Translations under genes and position numbers: made by a program
Origin: Panopea generosa
Lineage: Eukaryota; Mollusca; Bivalvia; Adapedonta; Hiatellidae
Direction: 5' to 3'
Assembly (NCBI GenBank): GCA_029582155.1
Contig: CM055896.1
Span: 3,025,501-3,089,500 of the forward strand
DNA: 64,000 nucleotides
The notes under the pieces: model-generated
The model's input: only the letters and a program-made list of their open reading frames with translations
What the model was told of the DNA's origin: nothing
Databases searched by the model: none
Part shown: positions 54,196 through 64,000 of the stretch, piece by piece
Position numbering within the stretch: the stretch's first letter is position 1
How the letters are laid out: the number at the start of each line of letters is the position of its first letter

Positions 54196-54810
54196 GTATA
54201 ATATATTCTCCTAGTTCAGGTTACATTAGATTTCATATAACCAGTACTTGTATTTGTCTTGGTAACAATCCCGTGGACTTGGATTGTAGGCCATTAAACC
54301 GACAAGTGCATTATATCAGATTGACAAGATTTTATTTCAAGACTTGATTAATTTTCATCTGTAACAATAAAAGTATAACTTTGAGAAAAGGTCAGACTCA
54401 AAGTTAATATTTACTAACCACTATGACAACATTTGCTCATGGATAGAGAGAGAGAGAGAGCAATTGCCAGTTTAGTAGGTAAAGCCAAATGCAGAACCAA
54501 ATCTTTATAAAGACCTCCAGTTTTCCATTTATCCTTCTGATAAAAAATAGTTATGTAGGTTTCAATCGCAATATCTTAGACATGAATTGGAAAGTAAAAA
54601 CCAATGTAGTCTGAATGAAAGTTCCAGTTCGCTACCTGTCAAATAACTTAAATCTAACCATCTTTATGTCAACCGATATGATAAATTTAAAGTCTTAAAA
54701 TGTCCCATGTATGTTCATCAGATATTTTATAGTCCAACAAGGGGAATAAATCTCATTAACATATAGAGAAATTAAGCGCAAACACTGGAATTGGCCTCGA
54801 ATTTGAAAGT

Positions 54811-54865
54811 ACATTCAAACCCGTGTACATGGTCACCTCTATTAAGCAGCCATATTTCCTAATTA
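54811..54865 (+). mobile_element. MITE, family F, fragment h
   Basis: TTCAAACCCGTGTACATGGT then CACCTCTATTAAGCAGCCAT, only the left 55 bp. Confidence 0.6.
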
Positions 54866-55259
54866 TAATCTACGAGTTGAGCATGAAACAAGCTTTATAA
54901 TCTCGGGTTATGACAGTGAATAATTTATTGTTAAGCTTTATTCCATTTCCATTAACAGTTGCTGAGAAAGTGACTTTTAAAACAAAGATTGTTGAGATAC
55001 TGACATAGCCTGATTTAACCTTGGCCATTCTTATTTTAAAAATATATTGTTTGCCGTGCTTCTACCTTCTAACTTAAAATGGCAGCTACATACCCAAACT
55101 TTTTTATTGTATTTCAAAGCATTTTTTTCATGAGTTTTGTCCATTTTTCTTTAAAATGACTACGCAAAATCAAAATTTGGCAAAAAAAAAGAAGCTACCT
55201 ACCTACCCACATGAAAAATACTGAGTTGGGAACACAGCAAACAAATTTTTTTTTAGGCC

Positions 55260-55470
55260 CTGCTTAATAGCTCATCTGAGGTAAACAAGTTTGTTCAGGA
55301 TCAGGTGAAAACTGTAGGTGCTAATGTTTACAAGGCAAAAATCAGCATTTCTTTTTCATTCAATCAAGGACAATAACTGTCCATTTGGGTTCGATATAGT
55401 CGACTCAGTGTAGACTTTCACGACTATATTGTAATCATCCTGACCAGGTTTGATTGTTAACTGAAGGTAT
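55260..55470 (-). repeat. dispersed repeat, family E (minus fragment)
   Basis: It contains AGCTCATCTGAGGTAAACAA (the reversed E terminus) and a TCAAGGACAATAACTGTCC block. Confidence 0.5.
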
Positions 55471-55723
55471 TACAGTGTGTACAATAAAAGTAATGGAATG
55501 GACAGATAACAGACAAATCACAATTACACGAGCCCTTCTGCCATTTAATCAGTAGAGCTAATAAAGAAGCGGTAGAAGAAACCAAACGATCGCAAAAGCT
55601 CCTCTTGAGCCCTTTAATCAGCCAAAGTACAATGACATTCTGCATGTCATATAAGCATATCAATATTGTTAATTATGTATGGTGTCTGCCATACTGTAAT
55701 GTATATTCCAAAACTTGGATACC

Positions 55724-56475
55724 TTTAATGGGAATATATCAGGATTTTTCATAAGTTAAAAATTGGCTAAAAAAAATTTTCCCCCAATATACCATGCCTA
55801 TATTCACTGACCCCATATTGCCAAAAATATATCTATGTAAACAATAATATATTGCAAAGGACTTTCCTAACTTGGGCTATGCACCTCGGTAAGACTAAAA
55901 TAGCTTTCCCACTTAAAATGGTAACATTTTTGCGACATATTAACCCTTTATATATACTTCATATAGACGCCTTTGGACGCCTCTAATATAGACGCCTTTG
56001 GACACCTAATATAAAAGGCCTTTGAATTATTGGGTGAATTATGTTTATATTAACTGACAGAGTGAAAAACAGTGCAGGAAGTGTTCAGATTGCTCATTAC
56101 GAGCAATCTGAACTCTTCCTGCACTGTTTTCAAAGGCCTTCTGTGATTGGTGCGGGAAAACGCGTATCTATGGAGTAAAGGGTTAAATGAGTTGCATGAT
56201 TTCATTTCAATTTCAATTTGATCCATTATGCAGGTTTACACATTATGCAGGTTAACACAGTAAAAATTGTTTAATCTTAGAGTCAGAATGAAGATGCAAA
56301 GGTCGTCAGACAGTATTTAAGTGCTGTCTATTTTCATTTCAAGTCTACCTCTCCAATTTAAATATGGATTTTGTCATGTTTTGGTGGATTTGACATACTA
56401 AACTATTTGGTTTATAATTTACTAATGATAATGAGATGCTTTTCATTCATTTTGATAATTAATTTAAAGTAATTA
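55724..56475 (-). mobile_element. non-autonomous DNA element, family N500, copy 3, split by a MITE
   Basis: The reverse complement of 781-1252 and 31363-31882, in two parts: 55724-55943 and 56183-56475. The break is the piggyBac-like MITE at 55940-56186. The right part carries TGGTGGATTTGACATACTAA and GATAATGAGATGCTTTTCAT. Confidence 0.78.
55940..56186. mobile_element. piggyBac-like MITE, copy 2, with intact TTAA duplication
   Basis: TTAA at 55940-55943 and at 56183-56186 flank a 239-bp element. The ends are CCCTTTATATATACTTCATA and, reversed, CCCTTTACTCCATAGATACG. The interior is nearly identical to copy 1, with two GACGCCTTTGGAC repeats and the same long palindrome around GATTGCTCATTACGAGCAATC. 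Confidence 0.9.
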
Positions 56476-56511
56476 AATAATTACTAAAACAGACATGGTT
56501 TGAATTTATAT

Positions 56512-56517
56512 TTTATT
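56512..56517 (-). promoter_or_regulatory. candidate polyadenylation signal of ATP5F1E
   Basis: AATAAA on the minus strand, about 140 bases past the shorter-tail stop codon. Confidence 0.45.
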
Positions 56518-56654
56518 TTTTAATCATTTCCATCTTCTAATTTGTAAAATAAACAGAGCACACTAGGATGATAATAGTCCTGAAAATTGTGGTCACACAT
56601 TGTCCATTTTATATACTTTCATGCGATACATTCAAAAGTTGGCCATCTTGTTGA

Positions 56655-56674
56655 TCAGGATGTTCCCTTTGCAG
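56655..56674 (-). CDS. ATP5F1E: ATP5F1E last exon (short-tail reading)
   Basis: A strong acceptor (TTTTTGTATTTTCAG) precedes CTGCAAAGGG. With the 63215 donor the tail reads KQVAAKGTS then TGA (56657-56655), about 60 residues in total with a ten-residue first exon. With the 63219 donor the frame shifts to [19 protein letters not shown] and stops near 56611. I prefer the short tail on family length. The exon's sequence is not conserved, so it remains less certain. Confidence 0.6.
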
Positions 56675-57172
56675 CTGAAAATACAAAAAGATAGAAACAA
56701 ATAAGCAATCATATTTTAAAACTAACAATAATTCATAAATAGCAACATATTCCAGACATTCAAATAATGTAAAGTACGGTAATTTAAGAGAATATTACAT
56801 AACTAATCCAAGATTGTATTTTGTTACAAATATTGTATTTTGTTATGTGCCATGTACTAGAGGTAAATGAAAATTTATGGTACATATAAACTATTCTAAA
56901 GAAATAATTCGATAACACCAAATAAATCTTCTTTAGAAGAAGAATTCTAAAAGTCATCACATGTACTGGCAGATGATGAAAAAATAAGTCTTCATCTGTA
57001 CCGTTTTTTTTCCTCCAAATGCTAAGTACTATATCAAGTTTCTACTTTAAAAGCCAGAACAATGACACATCAATTGTAATAGAACTGTTTTACGGGTACA
57101 ACACTAAACAGTGTATATATAATATATATAAAGGATAATTCAAAGGGGCTAGTGACTATATATATTCTATAT

Positions 57173-57246
<74 letters not shown>

Positions 57247-60200
57247 AAAGTCTTTTTTCTACTATATATAGGAATATAAAAAATTATATAGAATATATAT
57301 TGTCACTAGCCCCTGTGGGGTAATTGTTCTCAGGCTACATAATGATATTCTTTCACAAAAAAAAAATGGTTAGACAAATTTTCTTTAGATATACAATGTG
57401 TTAGCAGTCGCAAGATAAATTTACCATTGATATTATCAACAATACAATGGGTTTTATATTGTGAAAAATTAAAATATTAAAGAGTTCCTTTCCCCAGATT
57501 TATAAAAAAAAGTTACCAAATTCAAACTATGATTGTAAAAAATACAACTGATCATTGCCTTTTCAAACTTAATAATAAACGATCGATTACAATCAGTCCT
57601 TGATTGTTATGAATCATTGGAAATCCCAAACTGCAGCTATTCAAAAATGGCTGTCAAGAGAACACTGACCCCCCTTTTGCATAATAGGCCCTTTTTCCAA
57701 TGATCAGTTTTCTACAAGTGTGTATTGCTGCACCTCAAAGTGATACCTTTCAACAACAGTATACATTTTTACAATTTAATTTATAAATATTGGTCCCTAG
57801 TGAGAAAACCCAAACTTACTTTATTTAATGAATTAAGAATAAAAGCAATTTAGTTCTGCAGTGCTCCAGATAAGCATTATATGACGTACATGTATTTTAG
57901 TATTGACATTTCTGAATAAAGCATTGAAATTCAAATTAAGCAAGTGGTAAAATAAGCATTGGATATTGACAATTTTATAAGGTTTTGCCACTCTCAGTCT
58001 CAATGCATTATTCATTAAACTATAATGGTGATTTTCTTCTTCAACATTTATTAGTGTTGTTTATACAAATTTTCTTTAGTTATTTTTAATAGGCTCAGAG
58101 CTAATATGAATTGCTCCAGCTTTTGTTTCTTGTATATGGCACCACCATTACCAGTACTGACTAATGAGTGTTGTTTTTGATAGGTTCCAACTAGGATCGA
58201 ACCCCCGACCTCTGTCATGAGCACCCAACTCTCTATCCACTGTATCAGCCATGGTGTACGTAGGCTTGCTACGATCATGTTTACATGTTAGTTTATATAT
58301 TTAGCATTAGGTCAATAGAAGAAGCTTGCAAGGGAAATAGAATATGAAGATCTGCAGGGTCGCCAGGGCATATTAATTTTAAAAGACGATATATATTCTG
58401 CAATGCTTTAAATTACAATTGGTTTCCAAAGTTAACATGTAAGCTTTGAATTCAAACAAGTTGCTTTGTCATGTACATTTGCTATCCAAGAGGCCTTAAT
58501 GGGCCATGCAAAAACAAAAGTTTCCTTACAGGGCCCAAATGAACACTATTTCTTTAATTTAAACAAACTTGAACCATTTATACCATAAAAATTATATGAA
58601 CAAATTTGGCTGATTTTTTCTTGAGAAAAAGATTTTTTAGAAATTTCCCATTTGTATCCTTTTTTGAGTGCCTTCTTAACTTAGTGTTTATTCAGTCCCC
58701 TTTTAAGGACCCAGTCTCCACTATTATGACTGAACAATGCCTTGGACCTCAAGATGTTTGAAACAATACTAAAAATGGACGAGAAAAACACATATTCCTG
58801 TGTAAAAATGGAAGTCTCTTAACTGGTCCCCAAAGAACCAAAGCCCCTTTATTTGAACACAACTGAAAATCCTTCTCAAAGTGATCATGTATACCAAATA
58901 TGAACGAATTTGGCTCACAAATTCTTGAGATGAAGAGTTGTGCAATTTCCCCTTTTTTACCCATGCTGCCCCCTTACATATATTTAATCCCCTTTAAAGG
59001 AGCCATTCTCCAATGTTAGAACTAAACAGTGCTTCAGACTTCACTTTGATTGAAATAATACCACAAAATGTTTTCCTATATAACAATCAAATTCACCCTT
59101 CCTGAGCCCCAGTGGTCACTAGTATTTTATTTTAACAAACTTGAAATGACTAGCCATAGGGATTATTTATACAAAAAAATAAACAAACTTTACAGTTTTT
59201 TGGGAAGAAGATTTTTGAATATTCAAATGTTTCTAAAGAAAATATTGTAAACTGATAAGACCTCAGTGTGCAGTGGAACCAGTTTTGATCCTAGGATCAC
59301 CACGTGAACAAATCTAGAAAAAAAATAGAGGATACTTAATGCTAAATATTAAAGCTCCAAGTTTATATAAAAAAAACAAATATATATAAAAAGAAGATCA
59401 AGGCCTTCTAGTTTCGGATATTTTTTTTGGGGTATGGCGGGCCAAATTTACCCCCTATCCCCACTACACCCACTGGTCATGATTGAACCAGCTTGAAAGC
59501 ATCATGTAACCAAATTTGGCGGAAATCTGTCAAGCGGTTTCAGAAAAGTTATTTGAAGATCAAGTTAATGACAGACACAGGAAGATCACAATAGTTCACC
59601 TGTGAGCTTTCAGCTCAGATGAGCTAAAAAGTAATATCAACGAACACACAACCAATGTAGAAAAATACTAATACTTCTATCTATATATATGCATACACAT
59701 GGAATATCAAAATTGCATGCAGCAAAATTTCAAAACCTTGTGACCAAATTAAGCAATAGGGTGGACAACAAATCAACAAAACAACACAGTTACACTATAA
59801 TTGTCATTGAGAAACATCATTGTTATTTATTTGGCCATTCCATGCCCCAAAAGTTCCACAAACTGTCTATAGGAGTTTATTCAAAACTTCAAAATTGCAA
59901 CCAGTAAGTGTATGGACAGGCATTTTTGTTTTCAAAGAATCAAACAGACTACAGATTTATATGTTTTCAAACAGGCTTACAAATAGAGGATAACTATTAA
60001 TTCTTTCCCCTGCATATAAAAATTCAATATGGTTTAATGCTATTTAAAATACATTACTGGATATACAGGACATACAGTTCAACTGACCCGGACTCTGGCT
60101 GTCAATCAAATAAGTTGATAATCCAATCAGCTATCAATATTGTTTGCTACTTTGCCATTTTCCTTAGAGCAACATTATTGTATTTACTTAGACAACAATG

Positions 60201-63200
60201 CCACTACTAAGTCAGGAGTAAGGCGATAGTCGATTTCAAAGTAAACACTACATTGTATTTACTTAGACAACAATGACACTACTAAGTCAGGAGTAAGGCA
60301 ATATTCGATGTCTAAGTAAACACTACATTGTATTTACTTAGACAACAATGCCACTACTAAGTAAAGAGTAAGGCAATATTCGATTTTAAATACACTACAT
60401 TGTATTTCCTTAGACAACAATGCCACTATTAAGTCAGGAGTAAGGCAATATTCGATGTCTAAGTAAACACTACATTGTATTTACTTGACAACAATGCCAC
60501 TACTAAGTCAGGAGTAAGGCAATATTCCATGTCTAAGTTAACACTACATTGTATTTACTTGATAACAATGCCACTACTAAGTCAGGAGTAAGGCAATATT
60601 CGATGTCTAAGTAAACACTACATTGTATTTACTTAGACAACCTACATTGTATTTACTTAGACAACAATGACACTACTAAGTCAGGAGTAAGGCGATATTC
60701 AATGTCTAAGTTAACACTTCATTGTATTTACTTAGACAACAATGCCACTACTAAGTCAGGAGTAAGGCAATATTCGATGTCTTAGTAAACACTACATTGT
60801 ATTTACTTAGACAACCTACATTGTATTTACTTAGACAACAGTGCCACTACTAAGTCAGGAGAATGGCAATATTCAATGTCTAAGTAAACACTACAATGTC
60901 AAATTGACGAAGGAGTCTCAGAAAGAAGCTGAATAGATCTGCAGTCCACAAGCAACAGGCAAACTGTCTCATACAGAGTATTTGGACTAACCTGGGCTTG
61001 AACTATCAACCTCATCAGTGAGAAAGAGAGATTTGGTGTTCTCGGGGGTCCACAGAGGACTCTCAAGTTCACCACTTAACTGGGTTGCATTATAAGGGAG
61101 ATTTTCACACATTTTTTTTCAATCAACATTTTTCGGCACACAATTCATGCATTCTTGTATATTGCAATCAGTAATAACAATGTACAGCACATCTTATGCA
61201 TGTCAACAATTTGTTTGAACAAAGCATTCAAGCAAGTTCTCAGAAGATAGTAAGCAGTAACTATATGTATGAGAGCTGTTCAAGTAATATGTGGACAATG
61301 GTACCGAAAGAAATTCATATTTAATTGTTCCAAATATTTCTGCATGTACACCATGAATATGTTTGTATGTTCCCATCATAGATTATGTAAATGTAAAAAA
61401 CAAATGAGGTTCATACAGCTGTTTACCCCCATCTCCCTCCCTTACCAACACACACTGTTTTTAGGGAAGACATTATTATTTCTCTACTTTCCATTTATTT
61501 CTCTACAATCTTGTCAATGATTTTTTAATCATAATAAGAACTTGGAGGAAAGGTCATCAAGTTCTACTCTGATGATTTTTGATAAGGTTTTATTCCTTTT
61601 ATTTTCTTAAAATACAAGCTTGTCCAGACCCTTCTTAAACCATAATTTATGGTATTCTTTTGAAACTAAATTAAATATAAACTATCAGTATGATGTCTCA
61701 TGTAGATTACCCAATTGTTCCACTCTGATATCGTTGTTTTTTTGGCCTTGTTGGCAAAGTTTCATATTTGCTTGGAAATATCAGTTATTGTACATACAGT
61801 CCCCATGTTTTGCTTTAGTATCACAATTGTTTTACTGATTTGTGGCTTTATTGCAAAGACTTACATTGTCCTAAAAATATATATTACAAATTGCGCAAGT
61901 CAATTTGGAGGAGAAATTAAAGAGCGTAATTAACATGATATTAAAGTGTGTCCACATATTTTTTGTAACAATCCTCATTATATAAAAGTACATGCTGATA
62001 TACTCTGAATTACCTGAACTGTTTAAAAATAATTGTTTCCATTTTCACCTGTTCATAATACATATTATATGTATATATATTTATATATTATATATTTTAA
62101 ATAAACATGGAGGAACAATTGGTATAAAACAGTAAACACAGCTATTATTTTATTTAGGCCAAATGAAAAAATAGTTTTGCTTCCTGTGAACTGACCGAGT
62201 CAATATTTTAAACCCCCCCAAGTAATAATTTTTAATTGAATTTGTTTTTTTTGTTTTTTTTTTCCTTTTGCTCCATTTCAACCCATGAACCACGGAAGGT
62301 TGGGTGGGAAAAAAATTTCAACCTTCAGACCCATTTTTTCCCCCAGCATGCCGCACGAAAAAACTTTTTCATTTGGCCTCAGTATATAATATATGTACAA
62401 CAGCAATAAAGTTTTAAGTACTCATCATACAACTGTGTATATTAAAAAAAGTTCTTTTTATTTTAGTTACTTCTATTTCCCAGATCAAAATTTAACTGTT
62501 GTCCATACTGTATACATACTAATGATAATATACATGTCAACAGAAAAAGCTGCTCAGATTAATTAAATGACATTTTGACCGGAATTTTGCGACATGATAT
62601 TAAAAACAAGATTTATTTAAATTAAAAATGAGACTTATCTATGCAACTTTTTAATGATATGTTTTGTTAAAAGTCATTACAACTGCAGACTCAGTCTTGA
62701 TTAATGGAATTAAAATTTATAGTGTACATCAGCTTTATAATATTGTAGTACTTGAGTATTATGTTGTTGTATGGTGTTTAGTGTCGCTTTCAACAATTTT
62801 TCAGTCATATCGCGACGGTGTCTACTTGAGACAGTATTCTAAGCGCTGTCACACTGGAGAATCATGCCGCAGACACATGGTATGATACCCCACCCAGTCA
62901 CATTATAATGACACCAGGCTGACCAGACCTAGAATTCTCCTCTAAATGCTGAGCGTCAAGCGAGGAAGCTTCTTGTACCATTTTTAAAGTTTTTGGTATG
63001 ACCCGGCCAGGGATTGAACCCATGACCTTCAGCATGCAAGGAGGACGCTCTACCACTAGACCACGCCGCCGTCTCTCAAGTATTAAAAGTGATTAAGTCA
63101 TGTAACTTACGTTATACAACTACGGTTTGTCAAAAAACAGAATCTTTTAGTTATGTATCAATCTTAGGTTTAACATGTACATATTGAACTTTTATCTCCA

Positions 63201-63348
63201 TTGGTGATACTGACCTACTTGTTTACCACCTTCCCATCGGACAGCCTTAATTATGGTGTCTTCACTTCTTTTCAGTGCATCAACTTTAAGTTCTGGTTTA
63301 AGTGATTCCCTGATGACTTTGGCACATATATTGGAATAACGAATGTAA
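56655..63348 (-). CDS. ATP5F1E: ATP synthase subunit epsilon, mitochondrial (first exon outside window)
   Basis: Two exons are visible on the minus strand: 63348-63215 (or 63219) and a terminal exon starting at 56674. The middle exon reads (S)[18 protein letters not shown], then [20 protein letters not shown] and EGGKQ. This matches the epsilon subunit family (human begins [20 protein letters not shown]). The protein is a small part of the F1 central stalk, next to gamma and delta, in the mitochondrial matrix. The N-terminal 'MVAxWRQAGL' exon is not found between 63349 and 64000 and must lie beyond the right edge. The exon starts with the last base of the Ser codon (phase 2), as expected for that split. 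The final intron is about 6.5 kb and full of repeats. Confidence 0.9.
57136..57328. mobile_element. AT-rich foldback element with (AT)n core
   Basis: GGGGCTAGTGACTATATATATTC-type sequence on the left (57144-57180) pairs with reversed sequence at 57276-57315 (GAATATATATTGTCACTAGC). Between them lies (AT)n at 57173-57242. Confidence 0.75.
58085..58265 (-). mobile_element. SINE, family C-like (minus) in ATP5F1E intron
   Basis: ACCAGTACTGACTAATGAG and a B box in AGGATCGAACCCCCGACCTC lie here; the head end is ATCCACTGTATCAGCCATG. Confidence 0.68.
58480..59260 (+). repeat. three tandem, diverged monomers of about 260 bp
   Basis: Each unit repeats the order: a CCCC(T)TTTAAAGGA-type block, a 'tctccaatgttagaactaaacagtgctt' block, an 'acaaatttggct...ttcttgagaagaa' block and a 'tttccc' block. 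The starts are near 58480, 58740 and 59000. Confidence 0.55.
59395..59632 (+). repeat. repeat ending in the family E terminus
   Basis: GTAACCAAATTTGGCGGAAA, TCTGTCAAGCGGTTTCAGAA and AGCTTTCAGCTCAGATGAGC. It shares its last bases with 43545. Confidence 0.55.
60178..60898. repeat. satellite-like array, unit about 75 bp, about 9 copies
   Basis: The unit is TTTACTTAGACAACAATGCC, ACTACTAAGTCAGGAGTAAG, GCAATATTCGATGTCTAAGT and AAACACTACATTGTA. Two short partial duplications (ACCTACATTGTATTTACTTA) occur at 60638 and 60815. The array lies in the long ATP5F1E intron. Confidence 0.93.
60903..61080 (-). mobile_element. SINE, family D (minus)
   Basis: CCACAAGCAACAGGCAAACT, CTGGGCTTGAACTATCAACC and GGTCCACAGAGGACTC follow the family D order. 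It abuts the satellite array. Confidence 0.65.
61081..62757. other. ATP5F1E intron, nothing else supported
   Basis: AT-rich sequence with T runs (61115, 62245) and AT-rich stretches near 62070. No exon with a matching phase is seen. Confidence 0.35.
62758..63076 (-). mobile_element. tRNA-derived SINE, family B, copy 4 (minus, full length)
   Basis: The minus-strand head contains GGTCTAGTGGTAGAGCGTCC and B box GGGTTCAATCCC. The body carries CTTGAGACAGTATTCTAAGC and the 3' end ACACCATACAACAACAT. AGTATTA flanks both sides as a probable target duplication. It lies 138 bp from the ATP5F1E conserved exon. Confidence 0.87.
63215..63348 (-). CDS. ATP5F1E: ATP5F1E conserved exon
   Basis: The acceptor is TTTCCTTCTTCAG. 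Two donors are possible 4 bases apart: CAA before GTAGGT (exon end 63219, phase 0) or GTAG before GTCAGT (exon end 63215, phase 1). The second fits the consensus better and gives the shorter, more typical tail. Confidence 0.92.
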
Positions 63349-64000
63349 CTGAAGAAGGAAAAATCAATGAATATAAATGTAATATTGTTATTTAACTTGT
63401 ACAATGTAATTTTTTATCATGAATTTTAACAATTTTTAATTATTTATTAAAGTTATCAAATCCACACAAACATTTATAACAGAGAACTACTAGAGGTATT
63501 TTTTTTTAGAATGAAACCTAAAACACAACATTTATTTTTTTAGGCCTAAGCATTCATTTAAAAATGTTGGAAAGGGAAGACGAGTAGCTTTTATCAGAAA
63601 TTTCAAGCCCTGTGGTATACTTTTTTAAAATTAGTTTGACAATAAATCTTTATGCTTTTTCTGCAATTATGTTGTTTGTTCTTGGCTGATTAAACAGGAA
63701 CATAACTTGTAAAGTCACCGAAGGTGGCATTAAGATACCAGATAGCTATATTCCATCGCATTACCAAATGTCTTTACTCAAAATAAAAATCCTTAAATCT
63801 TACAGTTCTTCATTTTAATATTCTACTTGCATGCTATTTTATATAGCGATAAGGCGTACAGAAACGTCTGTCAAAAACGTGTAACTTCGGCGTCTCTTTT
63901 GCGGCCAATATTACTTTTTGTACCCCACCCACCCTCGTAAAAAGTGAACATAAGAATTGACCTTCAAGTTAAAGAATGTTTTCCCTGCGCTTCAGTTTTA
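63349..64000. other. upstream intron of ATP5F1E to window edge
   Basis: It contains the partial repeat at 63540-63620. No MVAxWRQAGL-type exon was found on the minus strand in this interval. Confidence 0.4.

Overview
The window is eukaryotic nuclear DNA. It is AT-rich and full of introns, and many dispersed tRNA-derived SINEs, foldback (MITE-like) elements, mini- and microsatellites share its intergenic and intronic space. A secreted TSP1-C1q protein, a TRIM-like RING/B-box protein and several SINE families that share a central core together point to a mollusc, most likely a bivalve. That taxonomic call is inference; no species can be named from the sequence alone.

Layout. (1) 1-175: probable internal coding exon (minus strand) of an unrecognised gene that continues out of the window. 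(2) 1304-2337 (+): the last two exons of a secreted TSP1-C1q protein. (3) 2338-8042: gene-poor and repeat-rich (SINEs, tandem repeats). (4) 8043-18511 (-): a six-exon gene whose exons join in frame to 969 codons. I do not recognise it; it has a structured centre and a long charged, disordered C-terminus. (5) 18512-24840: intergenic, with microsatellites and a foldback remnant carrying a short telomere-like tract. (6) 24841-27686 (+): a two-exon TRIM-like gene (RING, B-box, coiled coil). (7) 27687-36305: intergenic with several repeat families. (8) 36306-49163 (-): a complete SUGT1 (SGT1) gene of 13 exons, with two tandem alternative last exons, and with an inverted minisatellite and nested SINEs in the intron before them. 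(9) 49270 (+): first coding exon of an unrecognised gene, head-to-head with SUGT1 across 106 bp. (10) 50-56 kb: repeats. (11) 56655-63348 (-): two exons of the mitochondrial ATP synthase epsilon subunit gene; its first exon lies outside the window.

The genes do not form an operon or a single pathway. SUGT1 is an HSP90 co-chaperone and adaptor, ATP5F1E is a respiratory-chain component, the TRIM-like protein is a putative E3 ubiquitin ligase, and the TSP1-C1q protein is probably an extracellular recognition or adhesion protein. The most interesting items are the duplicated SUGT1 terminal exons next to an approximately 400 bp by 400 bp inverted minisatellite, a pair of piggyBac-like MITEs with a paralogous empty site inside the window, a SINE nested inside another SINE with both target duplications visible, and the orphan 969-residue protein.
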